Positions 46,140 to 59,544 are shown, numbered from the stretch's first letter. The stretch is DNA of 64,000 nt from Nematostella vectensis (GCF_932526225.1 NC_064040.1:3040181-3104180); one strand, 5' to 3'. Made by a program: numbers and translations. The notes: generated by a model from the sequence alone, not told the origin.

Positions 46140-46588
46140 TGTACGAAATCCCCCGAGAAATGTACCCCAAGAATTGTGCTCCGAGAATTGTATCCCGAGA
46201 ATTGTACCCCGAGAATTGTGCTCCGAGAATTGTACCCCGAGAATTGTGCTCCGAGAAATGTACCCCGAGAATTGTACCCTGAGAATTGTGCCCCGAGAAA
46301 TGTACCCCAAGAATTGTGCCCCGAAAATTGTACCCCGAAAATTGTACCCCAAGAATTGTGCCCAGAGAATTGTACCCCGAGAATTTTACCCCGAAAATTG
46401 TACCCCGAGAATTGTGCCCCGAGAATTGTACCCCGAGAATTGTGCTCTGAGAATTGTACCCCGAGAATTGTACTCCAAGAATTGTGCCCCGAGAATTGTA
46501 CCCCGAGAATTGTACCCCGAGAATTGTACCCCGAGAATTGTACCCCAAGAATTGTGCCCCGAGAATTGTACCCCGAGAATTGTATCAT
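46140..46588 (+). repeat. 14-bp minisatellite, about 32 copies
   Basis: Unit GAGAATTGTACCCC, with GTGCCCC and CCAAGAATT variants. Three units make 42 bases, so all frames stay open and read PENCTPRIVPRELY or its minus-strand counterpart; rejected as coding. It occupies the 3' UTR of the gene ending at 46129. Confidence 0.95.
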
Positions 46589-46679
46589 ATAGCAGAGGTC
46601 TCAGTCAGTCTTTGGCAGCGATTTTGATTATGTTTGATTCCCAAAAGAGACTAGGACGTGGAATTCTTAGAATGCTGTA

Positions 46680-47164
46680 ACAACGAATTCGAGTGTAATT
46701 GTAGGTGCAGTGGATGCAAAACTAATTTTTTTGTAAATGAAGACTAAATAAAGTGCCTCTCTATGGACTAGTTTGTTGTAAGGATGAGTTGTGTTCGGAG
46801 TAGAGTTATAAGTAAACTTTATGGTTTTAAAAATGTGGATAATATTTGATAACTGTGCTCTTCCTATATGTTACCTATGACTGCGCACTTCCCCCCCCCC
46901 CCCCCCCCTCCCCAAGCCAATCCTGGGTGCGCTCAAATGCTCGTCTTTTAAACTTCAGTTTTCTAAAGTCCTGAAAAACTCTTATAAGAGCCAGTTTTTT
47001 ACATTTTTTTTCCCTTTTCGGATTCGCTAGTTCCGTGTCACATATTTGCGCACGGGCTACCTGTCTCTCCGGCAAGCAACCCGTCATGCACCGGCAAAAA
47101 TTCATCTCCATTCCCCTCGATTCGTTGTTTCCAAGATGGTTGTGGATGGTCCATCTTGACAGCG
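46680..47164. other. Intergenic gap with poly(A) signal and C-tract
   Basis: Holds AATAAA near 46746 for the upstream gene, a fragment of dispersed family A with a long C-tract (46865-46935), and the 5' leader of NRDE2. Confidence 0.55.
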
Positions 47165-50100
47165 ATGGAACAGGATTTGCAAACTAGTAGCACCTCATCT
47201 CAGCCACAAACCTTGTTCCCTATAGCCAGCTATATCAATGTCGAGGGGGTACCAGGCAGAGGCAATGGCTTTCTGTTCCCTTGCGCTCAATCGTCATTAC
47301 ACATCGAGAAGGAAAACGGAATAAGCAATGACGGTAAGAAGAATATCATCAGATCATTTTAGTGTAAATCATACGGCGCCATCAACCATATATCGTACTA
47401 AACGTAAAGAGCCCGATGGATATAGCTCAAGAAATTTTCTCGGCATTCCTATAATTTACATTATGTTGTTTTTCAATTTTTGAGTCTACTTGTGGGGCAA
47501 CTACTCTTTTATTTGCTTTTTAAGTCAGTTCGTTTTATTGTGCCTAAAGAGATATACTTTTGTCACATTATGTAGATTGGTTGTCAAATCCAAGTTTCAC
47601 TTCGCCCATTGAGCATCAAGGTGTCATCAGCAGTGACCATCAGCAGGATATCTCAGATTCAGGCTCTAGTGAAGGTGATGGTCGACATGGAAATAATGAC
47701 GAAGACGTTTACGATAAAGATGACCAAAAGCACAAAAAGCCAAAAAAGAGGCATAAGAGTCCAGAGAGGGTTGTGAGATTAAGCCACAAAAAGAAGAAGA
47801 AAAAGCATAAATCAAAGCATTCAAGAAAAGATAAATTAGCACCTAGTGTTAAATATAAGAATGAAGAACACCAGAAGCCTAATACTATATGGATTGAAGA
47901 ATGTGGCTTGGAATTAAAAGATGCATACAGGGTCTATAGCAAACCGGATGTGAATAATCTTGCATATGGGTCGTTGTACAGGTTGGATGTTGCTTTGTAT
48001 AAATTGAAGCCAAGGATTGTTTGCATTGGGCTTGGCAAGCACCAGAGTGTGCATCTTACTGAAAAAAGTAAAAAAGACAAAAAGAAAAGAAGAGCAGAAA
48101 ATGTGAGGTACTGGGGTGTTCAGATACCCCCACTAAGTGAGGTACAGTCAGTTGCTCCCCAAAAAAGAGCAACAACTGAGTTCTTCAGTGGTAATATCCA
48201 GAATTATGTTTATGTACCACTTGATCTTCCTAGTGGAGGAAATGAAGCGAATAACAGACAAGTAAATGCAGAAAATTTAAATGATGAAGGTGGCACTATG
48301 GAAGAATATACTTCCCATTACACATCAGAACTTAACAAGAAGTTACGTGAAAACCCTCATGACATTGCAGCCTGGTTAGAACTTGTCGACCACCAGCAGG
48401 AAGTTGTAAGCAAAGGACAGTTAAGAGCTGGATTTACTGAAGCTTTAAATGAGAAAAAAAAGAGGAACCAGGCTGTGATAACAGAAAAGCAAATCTCTGT
48501 CTTAGAAAAAGCTCTAGAGCAAAATCCCTCCTCAGAAATACTCATCCACAAGCACCTAGAATTGTGCTCTGAGATCTGGAGTGTAGAGGATCTACGACAA
48601 AGATGGAATAAAGTTGTTTTCACACACCCTAACAAGGTGAATCTTTGGCATGAATACTTGAGGTTTACCCAGTCCAGATTTTCATCATTCTCATTCAGCA
48701 AGGCCCAAGGTGCCTACGCCAAGTGCCTCAGTACGCTCCTGGCCCTAAAAGAAGGGACCTTTCAGTCTCACCAAGCACAAGGTGACATTGAGTCGGACAT
48801 GTTGGATGTGTTTCACCAGTTTTGCTTGTTTTTAAAGCAGTCAGGTAATCCCAGTGTGATGAATTGTTTTTAGAATACTATGTTTACACTCAATTAGATG
48901 TTGACCTTGAATACAGTAGATACCACCATAATAGTAGTCCCCTAGGGAAAGTGATATGCACAAAGTATTCCTTTTGGGAGTGCATGCCCCTATCTACCTC
49001 TATTGTTGCATTAAAACAACAACAAAACAAAACACTCAGAAAATGGAGATTTGAGTCCTAGGGATAGCATAAGATAAACCAGTATGTATTCCCTTATAAG
49101 GGAAGTAAACATCCTAGATGGTGCTCATTTATCAATAAAACTGCCTGCTTCCTCCTGTAGGGCATTCATCTGGGAAAAGAAAGTTGTTGCATTTAGTAGC
49201 ACTGCACACCATGTGCAGTGGTGCCTTTCTACTACAAATAATAGAACTAAAAGGGATATTACTGTAGCAAATTTTTTTTTTCACACTGTAGGTCACATGG
49301 AGAAGGCTGTTGCAAGTTTACAGGCAATGATTGAACTGAACTGCTTCTGCCCTGGAAATATTGTTTCCAACACACCAACGAGTGGTCATCTTGCATTCCT
49401 GGAAACATTCTGGGACAGTGGTAAACCAAGGTACAGTATGGTACAGTAGTATGTATAACCATTCCCTTCTTTTGTCCTTACTGTTGTAGTTATTCTACAC
49501 ATGAATATTTAGATATTTTGAGTTTGAGGGGGGGGGGGGTGGATTTTACAAAAATGCCTATGAATAATATACACACTGAACATTGTGTTTACATATGTCT
49601 ACACATTTAAATTCCTGTATTAGAATAGGTCAAACCTTTGCATTAATTTTGTTAAATTTGACAAAATTTCCCCCTTATTTGCATTCATTTAATTGGTGTG
49701 AATTAATAAGGAATTATTTACTTGAATAGCTAGTGTCAGCCACACCTTTGTAATTGTTTTTATCCAAAACTGGAAACAAATTCTTTTTAGAAATTAAAAA
49801 AAATCCATCATTAAACATGTAAGCCTTAGATGATATATTGTACATTTCCAAATTTACATACAGTACTGTATCCAAGGAGTCACAAAATGACATATTGCTT
49901 GGATTAAAATTGGTATTCTGGCTTTGTTTAAAAATAAAACACACATATTATACAGAACATACAGCAGAACTGTATGGTGTAACCTTTTTATACAGGCATC
50001 CCTTGCCAAATCTAGTGTGTACCGTAACCCCCTGGGGTCTCATAATTTCCACAGGTTTGGTGAAGATGGTGCACAAGGCTGGAAGGTATGGATGGAGAAG

Positions 50101-53100
50101 AGTCCACACAGAGCAGATGACTGTTTTGATTTGAAGAAGATTTTCAAGTATTCTGACAGAAATAAGAGGAATGACGCAGGTGAGGGTGAAGTCAGTGATG
50201 GGGAAGAGAGACTGATCCAGGGACTTTACAAGGCGGAGGCATGGAGGAGCATAGAGATATCCAGAGATCACACTCAGGTGAAAATGACGCTGGTTATTTA
50301 TATACTGTATATGCCAAAGTAACCGCATTTTGCTGAACATTTGTATAGGGTACACCTATTTCAAAAGACATTACTAGTGTAAATGGAATAATGGCAAAGT
50401 GAAAATACAGACTCCTGAGTTCTAATGCCGGACTCACCACTGGTTATTGTTAGTAGTTGATCAATTAACCTATTCATAGATCCGACATGTCAATCATGCG
50501 CACACTAATTGCCAATCAGGAAAGAGATGATTCAATAACAGCCATGTGGTCCCACAAATGTCCCATAAATAGTCGGCAATCGATGGCCAAAAAGATTGGT
50601 TTGACATATTTTTTGGCAAATCTGGACAAGCAAATAAACATTTTCTGGTCAGCATAGAAAGTGCTAGCCCTGTTTTCTTTGACCGGCTACTTTAAGTGCA
50701 GAGTTGTAGTTAGAAGTCAAAACAGTGAACTCGGCATTCTCTTCTACTTTCCCCGTACTCAAATCACTACAAATTGACAAAAATAGCTTTGAAAACACAT
50801 AAACACATAGGACCTACCAAAGAAAGCACCGCTTTATTTTATATTTCCAAGTGGATTCGTGCCGTTTCCATTCAACAACCAAACTCGTAGTTATCTATTT
50901 CTATGCTTCTTTACAAGATTTTCACCCAGCTTGGACAACAAGACAAGTTTCCATCAAGTTGCAGGAAAACCTCTGTAAATGTCTATGTTTTAGATAAATC
51001 CGAGCAGGGCTCATCCAACATGTTGTACAATTTGTGGGACTTTTGTGGGACATTTGGGTTGCACTTCGCTGGCTTCTATTTGCTGCTTTCTGATTGGATA
51101 TTCATGCACAAGTCGGATCTATGATTGCTTGGCGAGACCCAGCAATGTATTTTTTATGGAACTGCCATTTTCCAGTTGCAATTTGCACTGGTAACGTTTT
51201 GGTAATAAGTTTGTGAAAATAGCTGATTTAGATAATAAATTACAAACAGCATTAATTAACACAATTATAAGTTGAATTTCACTTAAAGCACAGGTAGCCC
51301 ACGCTCACGGCGAGTGTAGGTTTATTACAGAGTTTGTATGCGCAAACAAATCTCGTTGAAATAAATATACTGATTTGGAAATAAAACAGTAGCTTGAGTT
51401 GCTGCTACTCAAACCTGCCATTATTTGCCATTTTAAGCTGTTTTAGCCGCTGCGAATTTTTTCCGTCGCCTTCTGTATATAAAATAGACAAGGTTGCAAA
51501 CTCAGACAACCACCAGATTCCAAAGTGCTCAACAAATCCACCGATCCTTTCAAAATCCAGACTCGCACGGCAAAATAAACCTCGCAGAATCACAGCACAC
51601 ATATTTATCTTTCCAACCATACCTTTTAATCGTCTATTCGTCCCCATTTTGCCATTTGAGCGGCGAGAATCTTTCTTTAAAATTACAAAATATTAGTGAT
51701 AGGGATGCTCGATGGGCCGTTCATGGAGAAAAAGACAATACATGCCATGCCAAATTCTATCAGCCGAGGTAGGGTGCTTCCCATAAGTTTGACCAAGCGG
51801 CGCGACTGACGAAAAAGCCGTTAGGGATTTGCTAAAAAAATCGTTCCAATCCCCAAGAAAATGAAATGAAAAAAAAAAAAATAGATGTTATCTTATTGTA
51901 AGATATACGGTACCGAGGATGTCCGTTCCATTAATGATTTTAGTTTTACTGGGAATGAATATGATTTTACATTTCATTATTAGGCACATCATGACCCAGA
52001 TAAAAGAGGGGGAGGGGGGGTAATAGATAAAGAATTTTACAAAGGACATATTGACTTAATAGGTATCTGTCCCCTACAGCAAGAAGCAAATGAGTGACTG
52101 AAGCTTGCCCCCCAAGAAATGTTTGTAGTCATGAACATTTTACCACAGGCTCACCATTTGCATCACATCTACAGGTCAAACCATGGCGACCAAACACTCT
52201 GGCAGGGGAAACAGAGGAAGACTGTGAAGACCCAGAAAGACTTGTGCTGTTTGAAGATGTGAGCGCATGTCTGTTCAAGCTTCAAAACCCACAGAACAAT
52301 CTTAGACTAGTGATTCTGCTACTAGAGCTTCTTGGAGTGCCAGTAAATCACAGAGAAGCCACTAACGACTTCAGTTTTCAGAGACACTTCACAACAACGT
52401 TAGAATCTAAGGAAGAAGTTCTCAAAACAGATAGAACAAGTCCAGGTAGTTCCTGGAAAAGGTACAATTCCTGGTACAGTCACCCTGCCATATCATTTCC
52501 GACACCAGAGGTGCTGGATTTTGTACGTAGTATTTTTGCTCAGGCAATGTTGGTGTTTGATGGTCAAGACCTCGATGAGCTGATGGTGACCTGGCTGGAG
52601 TATGAGTGTAGCTTGGTACTTGCTGAAGCGTCAGAGAACACCAGAAAGCAGAAGTGCAAGGAAGTCCAAAAGTTGGCAAAAGCATTGCTGAAACAGCCAA
52701 ACAACAGGTACATTTACTAATGGATGTTTTCTTGAGACCACATCTTGCAAACACTGCTGCAAGACTTGCTGAAAAGGATCGCTTTAGTGCCATGGGCTAT
52801 TTCACACGTTAGGTAATAGGATGTAACGGATTACTTATTGTAATCCACTGTATTCTTTGAGACAAATACAGGTATTTAGCCTCTTCTGTTTTTGTTTTCC
52901 TTAACTTGACATGTCTCTGTATCACTTGTTCTGATAATCTTCTTTTACTTTTTAGGAACAATCTCAACCTATGGCGTGAGTTTGCCTGTTCGCTATGGAT
53001 GTTGGGAGAATTGTCTGAAGCCCGCCGCATATTTGATTCCACATTAGCCATGGCTTTTCAATCATGCCAGGACATCAGCATCAATTCAGAGCTCATCTCG

Positions 53101-54898
53101 CTTTACAGGTGAGATTGGTGATGACACACATTAAATATTTCTTAAAAATGGAAAAAGACTAAGCACAAGGATTAAGTCATAAAATTTGTGTTCTAACAGG
53201 CGATATGCTGAGCTAGAACTATCAAGTTCAACACTTGAAGACCGGAAGCACCGCATTACGGAGCTTCTAGTGCATCTAACTGAGCATGGACCGAACAAAC
53301 CAGGAGGTGCAAAACAGGGTGACCTCTCAGCTGCACGGATACTCAGAGCAAGAAAAACCTGGAGTCAACTTACAGAGGAAGCCCTTAATTCTATGCACGA
53401 TGGGAATAGCACAAATACTGGTCCCTCTTCATACAGTTTAGATGTCTTAATCTGCAGCGCTTACTTTGCATACGTCACACAAGGACTCCAAGCTGCTTCC
53501 ACGACTTTTGAGAGGGCTTTAGTCCCTCCAGTGTTCGATGGATTCTGTCGTGAAGCGCTGTGGTTGGCCTACCTTGGACTTTACCGTACCCACATGGCTC
53601 AACACACTGTACCCTTAAAGGAACTCAGGAGCATCCTCCACAGTGCCTTGAGGGAGTTCCCAGACAACCCAGAATTCCTTGCGTTTTATCTCAAAGTGGA
53701 ATCAAAGTCTAACCTCACCGGGGAGGTTAGGAGGTTTTTTGACCATGGAACTCACTCAGCAGTGTCACCTGTGCAGTGGATCTATGCTCTTCATTACGAA
53801 GAGGTGCGGTCTATGGCAGTGTCTATTGCCTTGGACTGCACACAGGCAGCACTAGTACAAGGGAGTCGGAACTCAGCTGTGACATCACTACCAATGACAG
53901 GTGTCACTCATCGCCAGAGAGCATTGTTTGAACGAGTGGCATCGTCTTCTGTAGGGAGACAGTGCGTGCTATTATGGAGAATGTTTGTCGATTTTGAGGT
54001 AATCCTTTATAACCTCTACACCTCACTTTTTAATGTTATATCCAGAAAGTAGAAGGATAGAGTAATAATTATAAAGATATTTATTTACTTTTTGTTGCTG
54101 TTCTGAATATTTTTTTGTTCTGAATATAACTTTCGCTGCATTATCTGAAACTCGCACACAAGGAGGTTGAAATAGCACCCCCTTGGTTGCCAAAAAGTGG
54201 ATTATTTAATTTTAAAGGATCATTAAATACTCTCCATTTTTTCATATACGGTACCTATGACTGCGCACTCCCCACGCCAGGCAATTTCCGGGTGCATGCC
54301 TGTTTTTCTACTGAAATGAATAACGAAAACATGTGAAATAGGTCTGATTAACTAGCTAAACAAAACTGTACAAGTGGCAAAGGTTTGCTTTGTATATGAT
54401 GGCTGTGTTATGCCTTTTTTCAGATGAAGCAAGGCAGTACAGACAAGGCCAAGACAGTTTTCTACCAAGCTGTCCATCACTGCCCATGGGCGAAGGTGAT
54501 AGAATTTTCCCCTTCCCAACCCAGTTCTGGCTACACCTCTGAAGTTGAGCCCGCCTTTTTAATAACTATATGCATATAGGGTCTGTTTTTCCACCAACAG
54601 TACTTACTGTGATTCTCTGTGCGCTCGACATTCTGGCTCTTTCCCAAAAGTCAAAATGTCGAGCGCAAAGAGAGTGCAGGTCTGGACTAAGGTACTTAAA
54701 GTTTTCCCATCCATGCTTCTATTTAGGGTCACATCAGACACTGCTTAGACTTTTTATGTTTTTCTCCCTCAGTCTCTATACCTTGATGCTGTTAAATACT
54801 TCGCAGAAGATGTAACTGACACTCTTGATATGATGCATGAGAAGGGACTTCGTGTCCGAGCTCCCCTTGAAGAGATCGAAATTCTACTACAAGCATGA
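47165..54898 (+). CDS. NRDE2: NRDE2 homologue, nuclear exosome-linked RNA surveillance factor
   Basis: Exons 47165-47333, 47576-48844, 49292-49430, 50055-50277, 52175-52707, 52956-53108, 53200-53998, 54424-54495, 54773-54898; 3483 bases, 1160 codons plus stop, close to the human protein's length. Known role of the family: nuclear protein that binds MTR4 and works in RNA surveillance, splicing fidelity and small-RNA nuclear silencing. Seen here: N-terminal FPIASYI then DWLSN; a Lys-rich stretch (KKPKKRHKSPERVVRLSHKK, residues about 120-150) that should act as a nuclear signal; the family motif around KPDVNNLAYGSLYRLDVALY; HAT/TPR-like helices (SVEDLRQRWNKVVFTHPNKV, WHEYLRFTQSRF); KPWRPN and EDPERLVLFEDV; and the C-terminus LRVRAPLEEIEILL. 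The ATG at 47165 is the first in the frame. Poly(A) signal AATAAA at 55044-55049. Confidence 0.95.
50475..51123. mobile_element. Fold-back MITE in NRDE2 intron
   Basis: The left end CATAGATCCGACATGTCAAT and the right end GTCGGATCTATG are inverted copies, with further inner pairs (CCAATCAGGAAAG near 50512 against CTTTCTGATTGG near 51088; GTCCCATAAA against GGGACATTTG). About 650 bases inside the 1.9-kb intron 50278-52174. Confidence 0.7.
54150..54305 (+). repeat. Dispersed repeat copy (family A)
   Basis: Third copy of the family at 1071: GGTTGCCAAAAAGTGG, CATTAAATACTC, CCTATGACTGCGCACTCCCC and GGGTGCATGCCTGT. Lies in the NRDE2 intron 53999-54423. Confidence 0.65.
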
Positions 54899-56010
54899 CT
54901 GGGAACTTATTGTTTTTGGCTCACCTTCGTCTACCCTGGGTTCATTGGGTCCTTGCACATGGAGAAAATTGCCACAAATGAATGCCAGGAAGAGCAGCCT
55001 CTGGCACCCAGGCTACCCTAAAAGTGATTCTACCAGGTTGTGTAATAAAGCAAATGACTTCAATTGTGTACAAATATTTTATTTTAGTAAAAGTGTTTAG
55101 TTCTGTAACCATTTATTTTTTAACCTGTTTAAATATCACTTGGTGGTTTTATTTACAAATTATACAGTGTTTTACCATGAGCTAACTATTTATTAGTGCT
55201 GTGCTAACATTTTCACTGTGTGAGTTGAAGGCTTTGGAAACCCTAGTATATTCATGCAATTACTGTATCTTCGCTAAAGGTACACTGCTTGCAATCCTGT
55301 ATTTGGCGCTGGTCTACCAGAGATATCAATGCCCATAACAACTGTCAAAAAAGCCACTTGACATTCTCTTGTTATTACAGATATGCACCAGAATTGGTAC
55401 TTTGAGCAGTCTACCCAAAATGTCAATAACAAACAAACCAGAATTTGACTTTTAAGTCAAAGGCAGTTGTGTTCTACTCTGATTAGCTTGCACTATGTGC
55501 AGGGTAAACTGTTTTCAGTGGGTCCGTACAACCTGAAACAAATTATTCTTAGTGTCTGCAACTGGCTCACCTCTTAACTGTCAATTGAGTGGACAAATAA
55601 ACTCCTTGAATACTTATCTGAGCCCCCTAACTATTACCCTGCAAGTAAAATGTTTCTCATGTTGTTTCTAGCAGTTTACTTATCCATGTAGTCTATTCTT
55701 TCACACAAAAGAAGCAACAGCGATAAGTGAACTACTAGAAACAAAAAGGTACGAAGCTCTGCTGGCAGGGTACCTTGCTATGGGAAATACTTTTAGGCAC
55801 AGTTGAACACCACTCTAAGGTCACCTTACAAGTTCCTAATAAATGAACCCTCCCATTTTATCGGACTGTTTTTTAACCTTACCTCGATAATGAGGAAAGT
55901 TTTGAGGGTCCAAGAAGTGTTCGTACAAGTAGGAAAAGTGAATTCCACATATTGCTAAAAACCAAATTTATTAATGCATACTTGATAGTAAACATGTCCA
56001 TCATAAAAGG
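54899..56010. other. Convergent intergenic region between NRDE2 and SRF
   Basis: Contains the NRDE2 poly(A) signal (55044-55049) and the minus-strand SRF poly(A) signal (TTTATT on plus, 55967-55972). I see no other feature in the ~900 bases between. Confidence 0.7.
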
Positions 56011-59000
56011 TTACACTTCAGTGTGATTATCCGCATCCGGAACATCGCCCTTCATGGGGGAGCCTCCATTAGTGGACCCTATGGAGGCCTCACTCACTAT
56101 ATTATGAACCTCATCAGCCGCCTGACTACCGCTAGCTTCAGTAACCACACTATGATACCCTTGAGCCATGTCGTGCTGAACATGAACAGTTGACAGTGAC
56201 AAGCCACTCTGTATGGCCTGCTGCGACACCTCACCACTATCATGTTGAGTTCCTTGGTGTTCATTGTCGTTAATGTTTGATACAGGTCCTGTGTAGTACA
56301 TGACTGGAATCTGGCCAGATTGTGTAGTCAGCATCATAGATGATGGCACCACGTTGGCCAGTGAAACAACGTGACCTTCCCCCTGATGAGTGGCAATTGG
56401 TACCATAAGAGCTCCAAGAGACTGCATAGTAGTCGCCTGTGAGGTTGATGAATGCTCTACAGATTCCTGGGTGTGCATTTGTCCATCTGTACCAATCTGG
56501 ACTTGTACTGTGGAAGGCTGACCTGTGGTCCCAACATTTGTCTGGCTTGTGGTGGTTTGTGTTTGACCTCTTTGGAGTTGAGCCAACATCTGAGACAATT
56601 GACAAAAAAAGTTTTTAATTAAGTGTTCAATCATTCCTTGACAGGAGACAGGGTATTTGTTGGTAAATCAATAATACTAAAACATAATCAATTGCCTAGT
56701 TTGGTTGTCTTCATGCAAGAAGTTAAATCCTGATAAGTTGTCAACTTGATAACTCTTAATCATTTTGCTACTGTATATAGAAACTGATTAGACTTCTATT
56801 TCAATATTTTTAGAAAAATAAACATTGTTACTCCTGACTAATGCAATCATAGAATAAAACAGAGGCAAGCCACATATTCTTCTGGGCTTCACCCATGCAC
56901 TCCTGGGCTTTACCCATCAACTTCTTATCTTTTACCGACATACCTGCACACCGTGCTGCCCTGACAGGTTCTGTGCCAACTGTATAGGTGTCCCACCCAG
57001 GTTAGAACCTGGTGTGAATATCGTCGTAAATGCCCCGCCCCCTGGCATGGCTTGAACGGAATATGAGGACTGCTGTCCGGGTTTACTATTGCCCTGGTGT
57101 GGTATGTAGGTTGTTATGGGGAAAGTGTGGCCTGAGGCAGACATAGCGGTAATCCCTGTCATGGTAGCATTGTTGATGCCTCCAATCTGTTGTCCGGTCT
57201 CAATTTGCTGGGCTGTAAACATTCCTCCCCTGTCCTAAAATAAAAATTATCTTCTCTCAGAATCTATATAACTACCAGTTTCTTCATCACTACTCATACC
57301 TTTATACAAATTTCTACTGATATTACTACTGTTATAGAGATTTGTGAATCAAATTTTGGGCAGTTTTTCTTGGGGGAGGGGTAAAGGAGAATAAATCAAG
57401 TATGTGTTATAAAAACTTAACTAAACACAGCCAAGATAATACACCAAGATTTACAAATTGAGTTTTGTAGAGAAGGGGTTGGTGTATGCAGGCACGTAGC
57501 CGGGGGGGGGGGGGGGGGGGGGGAGAACCACCCCACCCCACTGGACTGGAAGGTCCACTCTAATGAAGGAAAGTTGAGTACCACTGCAAGCTAGGGTGAG
57601 CTACATAAAAGAAGATGGTCCGCTAAATGGGTAAACGAACCCCCCCGCTCAGGATCCTGGCTACGGGCCTGGTATGTTTGACAGTGGGCCAAGCTACGGT
57701 AATAAAACCTCCAAAACATCTCTATTAGCCTTTTCAATTTTACTGCACTTCGTGTTTCTTTACAAATGATAGATAAACAGTCTTAAACATTAGGTTCACC
57801 TTCTCAGGCGATAGGGATGGATTGAACACGACAAACTTGGCACTAATGAGAGCAGATATTCGATTCCAGACCGGAACTCCACGTACTGACTCTAGTCTAG
57901 ACGTTGAAGAAACTGATAGATCTTAAAAATTATAGGATAACAACCGTGCCTAGATTCAAAACTCCCGTGATTTAATACATAATATAGAATTGCATTTATG
58001 TCTGGAAAGTCAAGGAGATACGGATATTAGTTTTATTTATTTGCGACGTAAGTACTTTCAAGTACTTTGCTACGGTGATTCAGTGTCTTTTGTAAAATAA
58101 CATTTCATAAAACTAACGCTAGATTCGTCTTTAGTTAAAAGGCGCTGTGTTTAACCGATAACCTTGTGAGACACTTTTTACATTTTGTTTGTGATTGGTT
58201 TTCCCGTTTGATATCTTGTCCGTTTCCGCTACCCATACCACAAGCTCACTCACCTAGATCGTATTTATATTTGTGGTTCGCTACTGTATGTCCAAAAATG
58301 GACAAGAAAACGAAAGCCAAAAATAGTCAAGGACGCCATATATGGGTGGAATGTTAAAAGGCACAGAGTTTGAAATGGAATTTCTGCGATCGAAACAAAA
58401 TTCACATATTTTCAACCAAAGAAGCGGAACAATGTCGAGTTATAGCAAATTCCGAGCTTGAATCATAAGATTTTATACGGAATAAGCAAACAGGACCTAG
58501 CTTTTCGCTTTTTCACTTCCTACAAGGGAATCACATACATTGTCACGAAAGACAGAGAATAATTTTTCTGTTTTCGTTTTTGGCCGCTTAGAGCTCGCAT
58601 AGTGAGAGGACTTCGGCTTCCTCTGCAAGTTATTAGAGTTTCTAAGCCCATTAAAATATCCAGTTCGTAACAGAGTAAATACAAATTATCAAGGAACATA
58701 AATCGGATGAACTTTTTTTTTTGGATGTTCGATGATATTGTGTAAAATGCTTGGGGAGGGGGAATTTCGTACCATTATCTGAGTACAAACTTACTTTATC
58801 CGTTTCGTTTTCACTGACGGTATAGGTGAGATCAGTTTCTTCGTAACCAGTTGCCGACATTCTCTGATCAGGGTTTGGAATCTGCGAGACTGGAGGATCG
58901 GGAGAGTTGAGACAAGTTTGGATCAGTGCTTTGCCACTTTCAGACGTGATCATGGGTTGTAGTTTGCGAGTTGCAAATGTGTACACATGGCCTGTTTCAG

Positions 59001-59475
59001 AGGCTACAAGCAACATCACTTGTGTCCCCGTGAGTGTGCTAAGCTCATATGCCTACCATAATAAAAAAAAAGAGTTTAATCAAAATTAGAAATAAACATA
59101 TGAAAACAAAAGCAAAGTCGCAAGACTTTCTCGTGCGTTGTAACACGTCTGTACACGACGAACCTTCTTCATAATCCCCGTCTTTCTTTTGCTGAATGTT
59201 GTATACCGTCTGAGTTTATTGGAGATAAACTTCATTTCAATTTTTACTCTTCCCCGAGTTTTTTTCTTGGGTTTTTGGTCCGATACAGGGCTAGCACCAT
59301 CATCATCGTCTTCGTCGCTCTCGAGAGGTCGTTTCATGGAATCCCCGGCCATTTCACTAGAGAGAAATGACTCACTCTGCTCTGAAATCCCAGCTCCCTC
59401 TAAAACAACCTGTGACGGTGTCGAATACTGCATGTTTTCTAGTGCATCAGAGGTCGATGCCGGCTCTGTTTGCAT
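56011..59475 (-). CDS. SRF: Serum response factor, MADS-box transcription factor
   Basis: Minus-strand exons 59164-59475, 58795-59052, 56944-57234 and 56011-56589, all phase 0; 479 codons plus stop, close to human SRF. SRF homodimers bind CArG boxes and switch immediate-early and actin-cytoskeleton genes with TCF or MRTF partners. The MADS box spans the first intron: GRVKIEMKFISNKLRRYTTF, SKRKTGIMKK, then AYELSTLTGTQVMLLVASET and GHVYTFATRKLQPMI. The SAM extension ALIQTCLNSPD follows, and the C-terminal half is Gln/Ser/Thr/Gly-rich, as expected for the transactivation region. An acidic run ESDEDDDDG precedes the basic region. ATG at 59475 is the first in the frame; the first intron has an unusual donor (GTTCGT). 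Poly(A) signal close after the stop. Confidence 0.97.
57235..58794 (-). other. SRF second intron
   Basis: 1.56-kb intron between the exon ending the SAM extension and the Gln-rich exon. It contains a long G-tract and a MITE at 57489-57671; nothing else recognised. Confidence 0.7.
57489..57671. mobile_element. Short MITE with CAGGCACGTAGCC ends
   Basis: The left end CAGGCACGTAGCCGGGG and the right end GGCTACGGGCCTG are inverted copies, with GTATG repeated on both flanks (57484-57488 and 57672-57676). About 183 bases. Family B fragments elsewhere share the G-tract style. Confidence 0.7.
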
Positions 59476-59494
59476 CCTGGTGATAGTAGGATCG

Positions 59495-59544
59495 CCTTTT
59501 ATGGAGACCAGCCACACGATCGAACAAGCTTTTGCCTTTTATGT
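59495..59544 (-). promoter_or_regulatory. CArG box and CArG-like box upstream of SRF ATG
   Basis: CCTTTTATGG at 59495-59504 fits the SRF site CC(A/T)6GG exactly and lies 20 bases upstream of the SRF ATG. A second GCCTTTTATG stands 40 bases further upstream (59534-59543), making a CArG-like site with one mismatch. Vertebrate SRF genes are self-regulated through CArG boxes, so autoregulation is the natural reading, but binding is inferred. Confidence 0.55.

Noticed and set aside
46082-46680. Open frames of 87-181 codons over the 14-bp repeat
   Set aside because: Repeat artefact in all frames, lying in a 3' UTR.
47156-47164. Earlier in-frame start for NRDE2 at TTG
   Set aside because: No ATG there; the ATG at 47165 is the first methionine in the frame.
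50903-51772. Several 73-100 codon frames in the NRDE2 intron
   Set aside because: They lie in or beside a fold-back MITE and show no splice compatibility or protein-like conservation that I recognise.
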